Shown here: positions 25,455 through 33,684 of the stretch, piece after piece
Layout: each line of letters begins with the position of its first letter
Numbering within the stretch: position 1 is the first letter of the stretch
From: Oscillospiraceae bacterium
GTDB taxonomy: Bacteria > Bacillota > Clostridia > Oscillospirales > Oscillospiraceae
Reading direction: 5' to 3'
Assembly: GCA_017398725.1 (NCBI GenBank)
Contig: JAFQFA010000015.1
Coordinates: 1 to 64,000 of the forward strand
DNA: 64,000 bases
Translations under genes and position numbers: made by a program
Notes under the pieces: model-generated
Databases searched by the model: none
What the model saw: only the letters and a program-made list of their open reading frames with translations
What the model was told of the DNA's origin: nothing

Positions 25455-25487
25455 CCCCGGATGCATTTTGCATCCGGGGTCTTTTTA
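25455..25487 (+). terminator. Terminator of the hdr-flx-frd-transporter cluster
   Basis: Stem CCCCGGATGC/GCATCCGGGG followed by TCTTTTT. Confidence 0.92.
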
Positions 25488-25528
25488 TGGATCATTCATA
25501 CAAATTAGAATCCATGTTCCTGTTACTT

Positions 25529-25744
25529 TTACTCTTCTGCTGTCCTTAAACTTTCCATGATATGAATTAAGTTGTCTATTTGTTTGTTCCTATCCTGTGT
25601 TTTCTCAATTGTAAGAATTGTAATATCCCAGTCAGGAAACAGTTCTTTGTATCTATTTAGCAAAGGCTGCCAAATACCACTTATCTCATCTGCAGAAGCC
25701 TTTGCAATCAACTTTGTCAAATCAGCCATGCTTCCAACCTCCAT
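25529..25744 (-). CDS. Small acidic protein of unknown function, divergent from an RHH regulator
   Basis: 71 residues from ATG 25744 (GAAAGGA upstream) or 66 from ATG 25729 (GGAGG upstream). No signal peptide or membrane span; the sequence is helical and charged (LTKLIAKASADEISGIWQPL, later IDNLIHIMESLRTAEE). AT-richer than its neighbours, suggesting acquisition. It shares a promoter region containing three TGTTATCA sites with the ribbon-helix-helix gene on the other strand. Confidence 0.65.
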   Translation of the reverse strand: MEVGSMADLTKLIAKASADEISGIWQPLLNRYKELFPDWDITILTIEKTQDRNKQIDNLIHIMESLRTAEE

Positions 25745-25760
25745 AAGTTTTCCTTTCGTT

Positions 25761-25789
25761 ATGATAACACTTTGTTTGTATTATTTCAA
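25761..25789 (-). promoter_or_regulatory. Promoter of the 71-residue protein gene, overlapped by an operator
   Basis: On the minus strand TTGAAA (25789-25784), 17-bp spacer, TATCAT (25766-25761). The -10 box overlaps the 8-mer TGTTATCA (25769-25762 on this strand). Confidence 0.65.
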
Positions 25790-25836
25790 CAGGTTTGTTG
25801 TTATACTGTTATCAAATTAGTGGCGAGGTGTTATCA
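25762..25836. promoter_or_regulatory. Three TGTTATCA operator-like sites
   Basis: The 8-mer occurs inverted at 25762-25769 and directly at 25807-25814 and 25829-25836. The last copy overlaps the ATG of the RHH gene and the first overlaps the divergent gene's -10 box, a layout suited to autorepression by the encoded RHH protein. Confidence 0.6.
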
Positions 25837-26027
25837 TGGCAACAAACAAGGTGCAAACAGGAATCCGTTTTGAGCCGGAACTGCTCTATAAAATCGCCCA
25901 AGTTGCCAAAGCAAATAAGCGATCGCTGAACGCCCAATTAGAATACTTGGCACAAACTTGCGTAGATGAATATGAACAATCAAACGGCAAAATCCCCGTT
26001 GACGAGGAAGCACTTTACAAAAAGTAA
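25836..26027 (+). CDS. Arc-type ribbon-helix-helix DNA-binding protein
   Basis: 63 residues. The beta strand TGIRFEPELLYKIAQVA and following helices KANKRSLNAQLEYLAQTCVD match the Arc/MetJ ribbon-helix-helix fold (strand, helix, turn with SLN, helix). Such proteins bind DNA as dimers and often repress their own promoter. Ribosome site GAGGTGTT. The acidic tail KIPVDEEALYKK is short. It may pair with the divergent 71-residue protein, but this is not a standard toxin-antitoxin operon because the genes are divergent. Confidence 0.8.
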   Translation: MATNKVQTGIRFEPELLYKIAQVAKANKRSLNAQLEYLAQTCVDEYEQSNGKIPVDEEALYKK

Positions 26028-26075
26028 TTAACACGCCCCGGATGCATTTTTGCACCCGGGGATACCATTTATAAT

Positions 26076-26108
26076 AAAAGGAAGAGGCTTAAGCCTCTTC
26101 CTTTTTTT
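26076..26108. terminator. 30-bp perfect palindrome terminator overlapping the exonuclease stop codon
   Basis: AAAAGGAAGAGGCTT joined directly to its complement (26076-26105), then T-run. The centre includes the stop codon (26089-26091) of the exonuclease gene, so the last codons of that gene form half of the stem. It can terminate both the RHH transcript and the exonuclease transcript. Confidence 0.8.
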
Positions 26109-27090
26109 CGGTTTCTCTGGGGGGCAGCTTGCTGCGGCGACGACGGCGGCGGGTTGCTGCCGTCGGCTCCGGATCTGCCTTTTCCACCCGGCGGGCATAA
26201 GCCTGCGCCGCCTCCGAGGTGGCTTCATAAGTCAGCCGGCTGACACGGACTGTACCCTCCGGCTGGGCAGAAAGCCGCACCCGGATCAAAAACTTTCCGT
26301 GCTCCGGGCAAGTTGCCAAATCCATATACCGGTGTCCCGGCTGGGCAAACCAGCGAGATCCCAGCATCTGCCGTCCGCAGGTGGGACACTGGTTTTCCGC
26401 GCCGGACATGGCACTCAAGGCCGCACGCTTGTCCGGATAGTCATAAAACACCTTTCGGCTGATGCACCCCGGCAATTCTGCGCCGTGGAAGCCGTTGACA
26501 TGGCTTTTTACCGCTTCTTCATACTCAGCTGTACCTTTTTTTAAGTCCAGCTTTGCACAAATGAGTGCCGTATGGTAGGCATCGCCCAAGGCATCATGGG
26601 CCGGGCGGGTAGCTTCGATTTCGAAGATCTCCATAGCGGTCTTCAGAGCCTTCTGGGCGTTGGAGCCATCCGTCTGGGCATTGAAGATCATCTGGGCATT
26701 GTACCAACGGCTTACCCAGCTGTCATCAATGCCATAAAGCTGCAAATTCTCTTTGAGAATGGTAATATCATCAAAGCCCCACGTCAGAAAAATTACCTGC
26801 TCACCGCACCAGTCCCGGAAAGCCGCCATGCCTTCCTCCATGGAAACACCCTCTTCCCGGAGTTGCGTTTCCTTGATACCGGTAAGCTTGCTGACACGGC
26901 GGTTTAGTCGGCGGTAATACTTGGGCTTGATCAGCACCTGAAATTCATCGGCAACGGTTTGATCCTCTGTGACCCGAACCGCGCCGATCTGTATGATCTC
27001 ACCACGGATCTGGACGGGCAGCACCTTTCGGGCCGAGGGAGATCCCGGCCATGGCTGATTCCATTCCATATCCAATACAATATAATCCAT
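26089..27090 (-). CDS. DnaQ-like DEDDh 3'-5' exonuclease (ERI-1/KapD type)
   Basis: Nuclease acting on RNA or DNA 3' ends. Of 333 residues the first about 185 form the exonuclease domain: Exo I VLDMEWNQPW, Exo II near WGFDDITILKENL and Exo III with HDALGDAYHT. The C-terminal part carries a possible zinc ribbon (NQCPTCGRQM... ATCPEHGKFL) and a basic tail RRRRRRSKLPP that may contact nucleic acid. Single gene with neighbours on the opposite strand. Confidence 0.87.
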   Translation of the reverse strand: MDYIVLDMEWNQPWPGSPSARKVLPVQIRGEIIQIGAVRVTEDQTVADEFQVLIKPKYYRRLNRRVSKLTGIKETQLREEGVSMEEGMAAFRDWCGEQVIFLTWGFDDITILKENLQLYGIDDSWVSRWYNAQMIFNAQTDGSNAQKALKTAMEIFEIEATRPAHDALGDAYHTALICAKLDLKKGTAEYEEAVKSHVNGFHGAELPGCISRKVFYDYPDKRAALSAMSGAENQCPTCGRQMLGSRWFAQPGHRYMDLATCPEHGKFLIRVRLSAQPEGTVRVSRLTYEATSEAAQAYARRVEKADPEPTAATRRRRRRSKLPPRETEKKEEA

Positions 27091-27273
27091 TTACGAAACC
27101 TCGGTTCTGATTACTATCTTATATCATATCACATGGACACTGCTTCTGTAAACAGGAAGTTATGCAAAAATCAACACTACACAACTGGCCTTGTTTTTTA
27201 TAGCAGATTTGGTTCTTTTTTTATTGCCAGTTGGTGATAGAATCAAGGCAACAAACCAAAGGAGGCCATTTCC

Positions 27274-27855
27274 ATGAAAACCAATACCATTTCCACAAAA
27301 AAGATCGTATTGACCGCACTGCTGGCTGCACTGACCGTAGCGGGCTCTTACCTGCGGATCAAAGTGCCTGCCATTGTCGGCACCTCCGCTTTTCACTTGG
27401 GTAACATCATGTGTGCCCTGTCCGGTATCCTGCTGGGTCCCTTTTACGGCGGCTTGGCTGCCGGCCTTGGCTCTGCCATTTATGATATGTTCGACCCGGT
27501 GTACATCTCTGAATGCTGGATCACCTTTATTATGAAAGGGGCCTACGGTCTGGTTGCCGGACTTATTGCATGGTCCGGTAAAAAGCCTTGGCACGCAGGT
27601 CTGAAGGCAAGTTATTTGAAAGCTGTGCTGGCAGCTGTTGCCGGCGCACTGACCTACGCAGTACTGTATCTGTGCAAATCCTGCTTCTACAGCGGTATGC
27701 TGATCAAGGGTATTCCCTTCAACGCATTGGGTGTGGTTGTGCTCGAAAAAATCCCCGCCACCACCTTTAACGCGGTTGTTGCCATCGTGGCTGCGCCGCT
27801 GTTGGCTATGTCCATCTCCAAAGCTTTGGAAAAAGCCCATTTGAAGCTACATTAA
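27274..27855 (+). CDS. ECF transporter S component, substrate unknown
   Basis: Membrane vitamin-binding subunit working with a shared EcfAAT module. The 193 residues give about six spans. Family features are the N-terminal KKIVLTALLAALTVAGSYL, the FHLGNIMCALSGILLGP loop and YDMFDP before the fourth span. Ribosome site AAAGGAGG. No riboswitch is evident in the about 180-nt spacer upstream, so the vitamin cannot be named. Confidence 0.88.
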   Translation: MKTNTISTKKIVLTALLAALTVAGSYLRIKVPAIVGTSAFHLGNIMCALSGILLGPFYGGLAAGLGSAIYDMFDPVYISECWITFIMKGAYGLVAGLIAWSGKKPWHAGLKASYLKAVLAAVAGALTYAVLYLCKSCFYSGMLIKGIPFNALGVVVLEKIPATTFNAVVAIVAAPLLAMSISKALEKAHLKLH

Positions 27856-27860
27856 GCAAA

Positions 27861-27892
27861 GCCGCCGGCTGCACGATGCAGCCGGCGGCTTT
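27861..27892 (+). terminator. Terminator of the ECF S gene
   Basis: Stem GCCGCCGGCTGC/GCAGCCGGCGGC, 5-nt loop, then TTTCG. Confidence 0.8.
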
Positions 27893-27897
27893 CGTAT

Positions 27898-28041
27898 AAA
27901 TTCTGATTTATCGGTTTGTTTATCATATAACCATGTAGGGCGGGGCCTTGGCCCCGCCGTCAAAAGCCGTTGCAACAGAGCGGCGGGAGCAGAGCCCCCG
28001 CCCTACGATATGATTGGGGAACAGTTCGATAAATTGGAAGT
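27898..28041. repeat. Dispersed inverted-repeat element, copy B
   Basis: Left end AAATTCTGATTTATCGG and right end GTTCGATAAATTGGAA bracket the same inner arms (GTAGGGCGGGGCCTTGGCCC and GGGAGCAGAGCCCCCGCCCT) as copy A. About 144 bp. Confidence 0.8.
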
Positions 28042-28101
28042 GGCGGTATGTAGCGGGGCGCCGGGCGCCCCTTGACAAAGAGGAAAGAATGAAGAAGCTT
28101 G

Positions 28102-28749
28102 TTACTTTAAAAATTCCATCGGGTCCACAGCTTTGCCATTGCAGCTCACCGCAAAGTGCAGGTGGTCACCGATGGCATTTTCCATCAGTGCGGTATTGCC
28201 CACCTTACCGATGGTCTGACCTGCCTGAACCGCATCTCCGGCTTTCACGCTGACTTCCTGTGAAAGGCTGGAATACCGGGTGGAATAACCGCCCCCATGG
28301 CTGATGACCACCGTTGTACCCATGGTGTCATCCTCATAGACCGTGTATACTGTGCCATCTGCCGCGGCGCAAACAGCACTGCCCTCTTTGGCTGCGATAT
28401 CCACACCGTTGTGAACCCGCCAATCCCGGGTGGTCTGGTTATAGCTCAGCGTCTCCATGGAATAGCCGGCTACCGTGCTGCCGGCAAGAGGGCTGACCCG
28501 TTTTTCCGGCTTTTGGGGATTTTCAACCATCGGTTCTGTTGCGTCGGTGGGAGTCTGCCCGTTCTGGGGCGCTACCACTTCCACATCACTGCCCGTAGGC
28601 TGACTGGCGCTTGGGTTTTTCTGAAGTTGGGGTTCGGCAGCATTCCGATAATACAAAAAGCCTGCCACGCCAATGGCTACCGCACACAGCACTAAGGCTA
28701 TGTAGTAGCCTTTGCTGCTGAGGTTGCCGGTGAATTTCTTATTGCTCAT
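28102..28749 (-). CDS. SpoIIQ-like M23 peptidase
   Basis: Membrane-anchored peptidoglycan endopeptidase; in spore formers SpoIIQ bridges forespore and mother cell. Start ATG 28749 (MSNKKFTGN) is 8 bp after GGAGG; 215 residues. One membrane span (about residues 14-35), a Pro/Glu-rich linker, then an M23 domain with HNGVDIA and HLHF zinc motifs intact, unlike the degenerate Bacillus protein. The assignment to sporulation is inferred from size and topology; a general wall hydrolase is possible. Confidence 0.78.
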   Translation of the reverse strand: MSNKKFTGNLSSKGYYIALVLCAVAIGVAGFLYYRNAAEPQLQKNPSASQPTGSDVEVVAPQNGQTPTDATEPMVENPQKPEKRVSPLAGSTVAGYSMETLSYNQTTRDWRVHNGVDIAAKEGSAVCAAADGTVYTVYEDDTMGTTVVISHGGGYSTRYSSLSQEVSVKAGDAVQAGQTIGKVGNTALMENAIGDHLHFAVSCNGKAVDPMEFLK

Positions 28750-28845
28750 ATTAAGCACCTCCGTAGTCCAGTATTACCCATTTCCGGAAAAATAAACATG
28801 ATCCTGTAAAAATTTTCCCCGGGGGTCTCCCTGCGGAAAATTTGA

Positions 28846-28874
28846 TTGACATTCCGCCGATTTTCCTGTATATC
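28846..28874 (+). promoter_or_regulatory. Promoter of the pot operon
   Basis: TTGACA (28846-28851), 17-bp spacer, TATATC (28869-28874). Confidence 0.6.
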
Positions 28875-28923
28875 TATACTTGTCATATTCGACGCATTTT
28901 TCAAAAAGAAACGGGGGAGGATA

Positions 28924-30045
28924 ATGTCCAAAGAACTCATCAGACTCCAAGATCTTGTTATGGAGTTCGACGGGGAACAGATACTCGACGGTATCAACCT
29001 CACAATTAATGACCATGAATTCCTCACGCTGCTGGGCCCCTCCGGCTGCGGCAAAACCACGACCCTGCGGATCATTGGCGGCTTCTTGAATCCCACATCC
29101 GGCGATGTGTTTTTCGACGGCAAACGGATCAACGATGTGCCCCCCTATGACCGGCAGATCAACACGGTGTTTCAGCGCTACGCGCTGTTTCCCCATCTGG
29201 ATGTATATGACAACATCGCCTTCGGTCTAAAGGTAGCTAAGCTGCCTAAAGCCCAGATCCATGAACGGGTTCAGGAAATGCTGGCTGTGGTGGGTCTGAA
29301 GGGCTACGAAAACCGGCGCACTGACAGCCTTTCCGGCGGTCAGCAGCAGCGGGTTGCCATTGCCCGGGCCTTGGTGAACCGCCCCAAAGTGCTGCTTTTG
29401 GATGAGCCTTTGGCAGCGCTGGATCTGCGTCTGCGCAAAGACATGCAGAACGAACTCAAGCGCATCCAACAAGCCATGGGTATCACCTTTGTGTATGTCA
29501 CCCACGATCAGGAAGAAGCCCTTTCCATGTCTGACACAGTGATCGTTATGGACAAAGGCCGCATCCAGCAGATCGGCAAGCCTGAGGATATCTATAATGA
29601 GCCCCAAAACGCCTTCGTTGCAGACTTTATCGGCGAGAGTAACATTCTCGACGGTGTTATGCTGGCCGATTATAAAGTCAAGTTCTTTGGGCGGACCTTC
29701 AAATGTCTGGACGCAGGCTTTGCGCCCAATGAGCCGGTGGATGTTGTTATTCGTCCGGAGGATATTGACTTTGTGCCTCCTGAAGAGGGGCATTTGACCG
29801 GCACGGTCACTTCCGTTACCTTCAAAGGCCTGAACTACGATATTATCGTAGATTTCAAAGGTTTTAAATGGCTGATCCAGACTACGGATCACCAAGCTGT
29901 TGGGTCCACCGTGGGCATCCGGTTGAACCCCGAGGACATTCATATCATGCACAAGAGTGAGTACTCCGGCATGTTTGGTGACTACAGCTCCTACTCTGCC
30001 GAGTACGACGAGCTGACGGAGGATGCCGACGATGAAGAAGAATAA
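28924..30045 (+). CDS. potA: Spermidine/putrescine ABC transporter ATP-binding protein
   Basis: ATPase of a polyamine importer. Start at 28924 ([10 protein letters not shown]) follows GGGGGAGG; 373 residues. Walker [10 protein letters not shown], signature [14 protein letters not shown], Walker [12 protein letters not shown] and H-loop VTHDQEEA are present, followed by a C-terminal TOBE domain (about 285-360). First gene of the potA-potB-potCD operon, overlapping potB by 14 bp. Confidence 0.95.
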   Translation: MSKELIRLQDLVMEFDGEQILDGINLTINDHEFLTLLGPSGCGKTTTLRIIGGFLNPTSGDVFFDGKRINDVPPYDRQINTVFQRYALFPHLDVYDNIAFGLKVAKLPKAQIHERVQEMLAVVGLKGYENRRTDSLSGGQQQRVAIARALVNRPKVLLLDEPLAALDLRLRKDMQNELKRIQQAMGITFVYVTHDQEEALSMSDTVIVMDKGRIQQIGKPEDIYNEPQNAFVADFIGESNILDGVMLADYKVKFFGRTFKCLDAGFAPNEPVDVVIRPEDIDFVPPEEGHLTGTVTSVTFKGLNYDIIVDFKGFKWLIQTTDHQAVGSTVGIRLNPEDIHIMHKSEYSGMFGDYSSYSAEYDELTEDADDEEE

Positions 30046-30853
30046 CTCTCTGCTGCTGAGCACCCCTTATATTCTGTGGATGCTGGTGTTCACCCTGATT
30101 CCGCTGGGTGTGGTGGCTTACTACGCCCTGACGGACCCTAACACCGGCGTATTCACTTTCAGCAATATCACCCAGCTGCAGCTTTATTTGCCGGTTCTGG
30201 GGCAGTCCATCTGGTACAGCCTGATCTCCGCATTGATCTGCTTGGTTCTGGGTTATCCGGTGGCTTACTTTATTGCGCACCAAAAGCCGGTGGCACAGAA
30301 GATCCTGTACATGCTGGTAATGCTTCCTATGTGCATGAGCTTTCTGCTGCGGACTTTGGCTTGGGTAGGCCTTTTGCAGGACACCGGCATCATCAACAAT
30401 CTGCTGTCCGCCATAGGTCTGCCCCGGCTGCAGCTGATCCGCACCCCCGCTGCGGTGATCTTGGGCATGGTGTATAACTATCTGCCCTATATGATCCTGC
30501 CTCTATACGCAGTGATCGTGAAGATCGATAAGCGACTGATCGAAGCAGCGGAAGACTTAGGCTGCACCCCGGTAAAGGTGTTTACCAAAGTGGTGCTTCC
30601 CCTGAGTGTACCCGGTATTCTATCCGGCGTGACCATGGTGTTTGTGCCGGCCGTGTCCACCTTCTATATCTCTCAAAAGCTGGGCGGTATCGATACGGTG
30701 CTCATCGGCGACGCGATCGAACGGCTCTTTAAGCAGGCCAACAACCCCAACTTGGGCGCAGCCCTTAGCTTGGTGCTGATGGCACTGGTGTTTATTTGCA
30801 CCGGCATTATGAACCGCTTCGGCTCTGACGAGGAAGGCGGTGTGATCGTATGA
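30032..30853 (+). CDS. potB: Spermidine/putrescine ABC transporter permease PotB
   Basis: Membrane subunit, 273 residues with six spans, start at 30032 because GGAGG lies 9 bp upstream. The ABC permease (EAA) loop is seen as [20 protein letters not shown] around residues 170-189. It overlaps potA by 14 bp and the next gene by 4 bp. Confidence 0.94.
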   Translation: MKKNNSLLLSTPYILWMLVFTLIPLGVVAYYALTDPNTGVFTFSNITQLQLYLPVLGQSIWYSLISALICLVLGYPVAYFIAHQKPVAQKILYMLVMLPMCMSFLLRTLAWVGLLQDTGIINNLLSAIGLPRLQLIRTPAAVILGMVYNYLPYMILPLYAVIVKIDKRLIEAAEDLGCTPVKVFTKVVLPLSVPGILSGVTMVFVPAVSTFYISQKLGGIDTVLIGDAIERLFKQANNPNLGAALSLVLMALVFICTGIMNRFGSDEEGGVIV

Positions 30854-32757
30854 AACGGACAAACCGCATTTTCACTATCCTGATCTTTATTTTTCTGTAT
30901 ATCCCCATGGCGGTGCTGATCGTAGCATCCTTCAACACCGGCAAGGATATCACCAGCTTTGACGGCTTTACTCTACAGCAGTATGTACGACTGTTCCGGG
31001 ATGAAAAGCTTTTAAGGCTTTTGGGTAACTCTGTGCTGATCTCGGTGCTGGCCAGCGGCATCTCCACCATGTTCGGCACCATGGCTGCTGTGGGCATCCA
31101 CGGTTTAAAACCCAAGATGCGCAAGGCGGTCATGAGTCTGACCAACATTCCCATGACCAACCCGGATATCGTAACCGGTATCTCCCTTTCCCTGCTGTTC
31201 GTGTTTATCGGCGGCAAGCTGCTGGGACAAAAAGAAAGCCTGACCTTCTGGACATTGCTGATTGCCCATGTGACCTTCAATTTGCCTTATGTCATTTTGA
31301 ATGTCATGCCCAAGCTGCAGCAGATGAATCCTGCCCTGCAGGATGCTGCCATGGACTTAGGCTGCACTCCGGTACAGGCATTTTTCAAAGTGACCCTGCA
31401 CGAGATCATGCCCGGCATGATTGCCGGTGCCATTATGGCCTTTACCATGAGTCTGGACGATTTCGTGATCAGCTATTTTGTTACCGGTTCCGATTTTATG
31501 ACCCTGCCGGTAAAGATCTACTCTGAAACAAAAAAGCCCATCCAGCCTAAGATCTACGCCATGTTTACCCTGCTGTTCCTGCTGATTCTGGTGCTGATGA
31601 TTACCATGAACCTCATTCAGATCCGGGGCGAGCAGAACAAGCATAAGCGTCGCGCTACCGCCGACAGCAAGTATGCACGGCTCGCCAAGCGCATTGGTGC
31701 CTTTGCTTTGGCTGCGGTACTGGTGCTGGGGGTAGGTCTGCTGATCTTCCAAGGCCGCAGCAGCACGGTTACCCTGAATGTTTACAACTGGGGTCAGAAC
31801 ATTGCCGACGGCAGCGACGAGACCATGGATATCATCGCAGAATTTGAAAAACGCTACCCGGATATCAAGGTCAACTATATCACCTACGCCTCCAACGAGG
31901 AGCTTTACTCCAAGCTTTCTACCGGCGGTATTACCGTGGATGTGATCATCCCCTCGGACTATATGATCGCCCGGCTGAAAAACGAAGGCATGCTGGAGGA
32001 GCTGAACTTTGAAAACATCCCCAACTACGCGCTGGTGGATGACAGTTTTAAGAATCAGCACTTTGATCCGGAAAACAAGTACTCTGTCCCCTACACTTGG
32101 GGCACCGTGGGCATCCTCTACAACACCAAATATGTGGCTGAAGAGGATGTGACCGGTTGGGATCTGCTGTGGAATAAAAAATATACCGACAAGATCCTGA
32201 TGTTTGATAACTCCCGGGACGCCTTTGGCATTGCCCAGTTCCTGCTGGGTTACAGCATCAACACCACAGATAAAACCCAGCTTCAGGCTTGTGCCGACAA
32301 GCTCAAGGAGCAAAAGCCCATCCTGCAGCAGTATGTCATGGATCAGGTGTACGACCTGATGGAAAATGAAGTGGCATGGATCGCCCCCTATTACGCCGGC
32401 GACTGCATGGCAATGATGCAGAACAACGAAGATCTTGCCTTCTACCTGCCGGTAGATCAGGGCTTCAACTTCTTCATTGACTCCATGTGCATCCCCACCT
32501 GCTGTCAGGAAAAGGATGCGGCGGAACTGTTCATTAATTTCATGTGCGACCCGGAGATCTCCGGCGCAAATATGGATTATATCTGGTACGGTTCCCCTGT
32601 CAGCGAAGCAAAGCAGCATATGGATCCGGTACTGGCTGAAAGCGACGTAGTCTATCCCGATCAGACCGTGCTGGACAACGGAACCAGTTTTGCCTTCCTG
32701 CCGGAAGAAATCTCCCGGTATATGGAAACCCTGTTTATGCAGGTCAGAAACAGCTAA
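30850..32757 (+). CDS. PotC-PotD fusion: permease joined to polyamine-binding protein
   Basis: A 635-residue single reading frame. Residues 1 to about 262 are a PotC-type permease with six spans and the EAA-type loop QDAAMDLGCTPVQAFFKVTL. A further span (about 277-300) leads into an extracytoplasmic PotD-like solute-binding domain (about 310-635) starting TLNVYNWGQNIADGSDE with the pocket-region motifs YNTKY and PTCCQEKDAAELFINFM. The tether places the binding protein directly on its permease, replacing a separate lipoprotein. Such PotCD fusions occur in some Bacillota; there is no frameshift or repeat at the junction. Confidence 0.93.
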   Translation: MKRTNRIFTILIFIFLYIPMAVLIVASFNTGKDITSFDGFTLQQYVRLFRDEKLLRLLGNSVLISVLASGISTMFGTMAAVGIHGLKPKMRKAVMSLTNIPMTNPDIVTGISLSLLFVFIGGKLLGQKESLTFWTLLIAHVTFNLPYVILNVMPKLQQMNPALQDAAMDLGCTPVQAFFKVTLHEIMPGMIAGAIMAFTMSLDDFVISYFVTGSDFMTLPVKIYSETKKPIQPKIYAMFTLLFLLILVLMITMNLIQIRGEQNKHKRRATADSKYARLAKRIGAFALAAVLVLGVGLLIFQGRSSTVTLNVYNWGQNIADGSDETMDIIAEFEKRYPDIKVNYITYASNEELYSKLSTGGITVDVIIPSDYMIARLKNEGMLEELNFENIPNYALVDDSFKNQHFDPENKYSVPYTWGTVGILYNTKYVAEEDVTGWDLLWNKKYTDKILMFDNSRDAFGIAQFLLGYSINTTDKTQLQACADKLKEQKPILQQYVMDQVYDLMENEVAWIAPYYAGDCMAMMQNNEDLAFYLPVDQGFNFFIDSMCIPTCCQEKDAAELFINFMCDPEISGANMDYIWYGSPVSEAKQHMDPVLAESDVVYPDQTVLDNGTSFAFLPEEISRYMETLFMQVRNS

Positions 32758-32766
32758 ATACAAAAA

Positions 32767-32798
32767 ACGGGTGCTGCCAATGCAGCACCCGTTCTTTT
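32767..32798 (+). terminator. pot operon terminator
   Basis: ACGGGTGCTGC/GCAGCACCCGT with a 4-nt loop and TCTTTT tail. Confidence 0.88.
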
Positions 32799-32803
32799 GG
32801 GAG

Positions 32804-32857
32804 AAATTCTGATTTATGAGCCCCCGCCCTACAGATTAGAACGATAAACCGGAATTT
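32804..32857. repeat. Dispersed inverted-repeat element, copy C (internally deleted)
   Basis: Only 54 bp: left end AAATTCTGATTTAT fused to GAGCCCCCGCCCTACAGA of the right inner arm and the right end ACGATAAACCGGAATTT. The inner left arm and spacer are gone. Confidence 0.75.
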
Positions 32858-32901
32858 AACCGTAGCATAACCGGGCAGCGGCAAGCTGCCCGGTTGGCGT
32901 T

Positions 32902-33552
32902 TTATATGTTTCTTATAAAGGATTCGATGGCATCCGGTAATTGGGCGGCATCCGTGCAGAAAACTTCTCCGCCGGCATCCAGCAAGGTCTGTTTGTCACG
33001 GAAGCCCCACAGGACACTGACACAGGGCACGCCGGCATTTTTTGCGGTGGCTACATCCACCTCACTATCGCCCACATACACACATTTTTCTGCGCCCAGC
33101 GCTTTCAGGGTCAGATGCACCATGTCCGGCGCCGGTTTCCGGGGGCAATCCTCGCTGACGCCCCGGGCATAGATGCCGGGAAAATATTTAGCGCACAAGG
33201 CCTTTACCGCCGGGTCCGGCTTATTGGATACGATAGCCAGCTTGTACTTCTGCCCCAGTTTATCAATGGCTTCCATAACCCCGGGATAGGGCGCTGCGGT
33301 TCCATCGGCACTGGTACGGTTATAGTATTCTTGGTAATAATCAAGCACTTCCTCCAAAGGCGGATGGTTGACCTTCTCCGGCAAGGAAAGCCGGATCTGA
33401 TTTCTCGCACCATTGCCAACGAAGGTACGGATCTCCTCCATAGAACGAAGGGGACAGCCGAAATGTGCCAAAGTGTAGTTGGTGGCATTATACAGATCTT
33501 CCAAAGTATTCAAAAGCGTGCCGTCCAAGTCAAAAAGAATGGCTGTTTTCAT
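32902..33552 (-). CDS. HAD-family phosphatase (phosphoglycolate phosphatase-like)
   Basis: Cytoplasmic phosphomonoesterase. The 216 residues show HAD motif I FDLDGTLLNT, motif II VSNKPD, the Lys in PRKPAPDM (motif III) and motif IV VYVGDSEVDVATAKNAG. A helical cap lies between motifs I and II, the PGP/Gph arrangement. The physiological substrate cannot be fixed. Single gene; a short frame lies just upstream. Confidence 0.9.
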   Translation of the reverse strand: MKTAILFDLDGTLLNTLEDLYNATNYTLAHFGCPLRSMEEIRTFVGNGARNQIRLSLPEKVNHPPLEEVLDYYQEYYNRTSADGTAAPYPGVMEAIDKLGQKYKLAIVSNKPDPAVKALCAKYFPGIYARGVSEDCPRKPAPDMVHLTLKALGAEKCVYVGDSEVDVATAKNAGVPCVSVLWGFRDKQTLLDAGGEVFCTDAAQLPDAIESFIRNI

Positions 33553-33594
33553 TCTTTCTCTTCCCCTCTTAGTTTTTGTGCTCTGTAAATTCCG

Positions 33595-33669
33595 TCACGA
33601 AACGCAGCTGTGCGCCGCTATAGCCGGCAAAACAGACAGCGATAACAGCAAGCAAGGCAATCGTTTCAT
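33595..33669 (-). CDS. Possible 24-residue leader-like peptide
   Basis: A short frame MKRLPCLLLSLSVLPAIAAH is preceded by AGAAGGGA, directly after the ceramidase-like gene. Another frame of the same DNA reads FAGYSGAQLRFVTEFTEHKN without a good start. Either could be real; support is weak. Confidence 0.2.
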   Translation of the reverse strand: MKRLPCLLLSLSVLPAIAAHSCVS

Positions 33670-33684
33670 GATTTTTCCCTTCTT

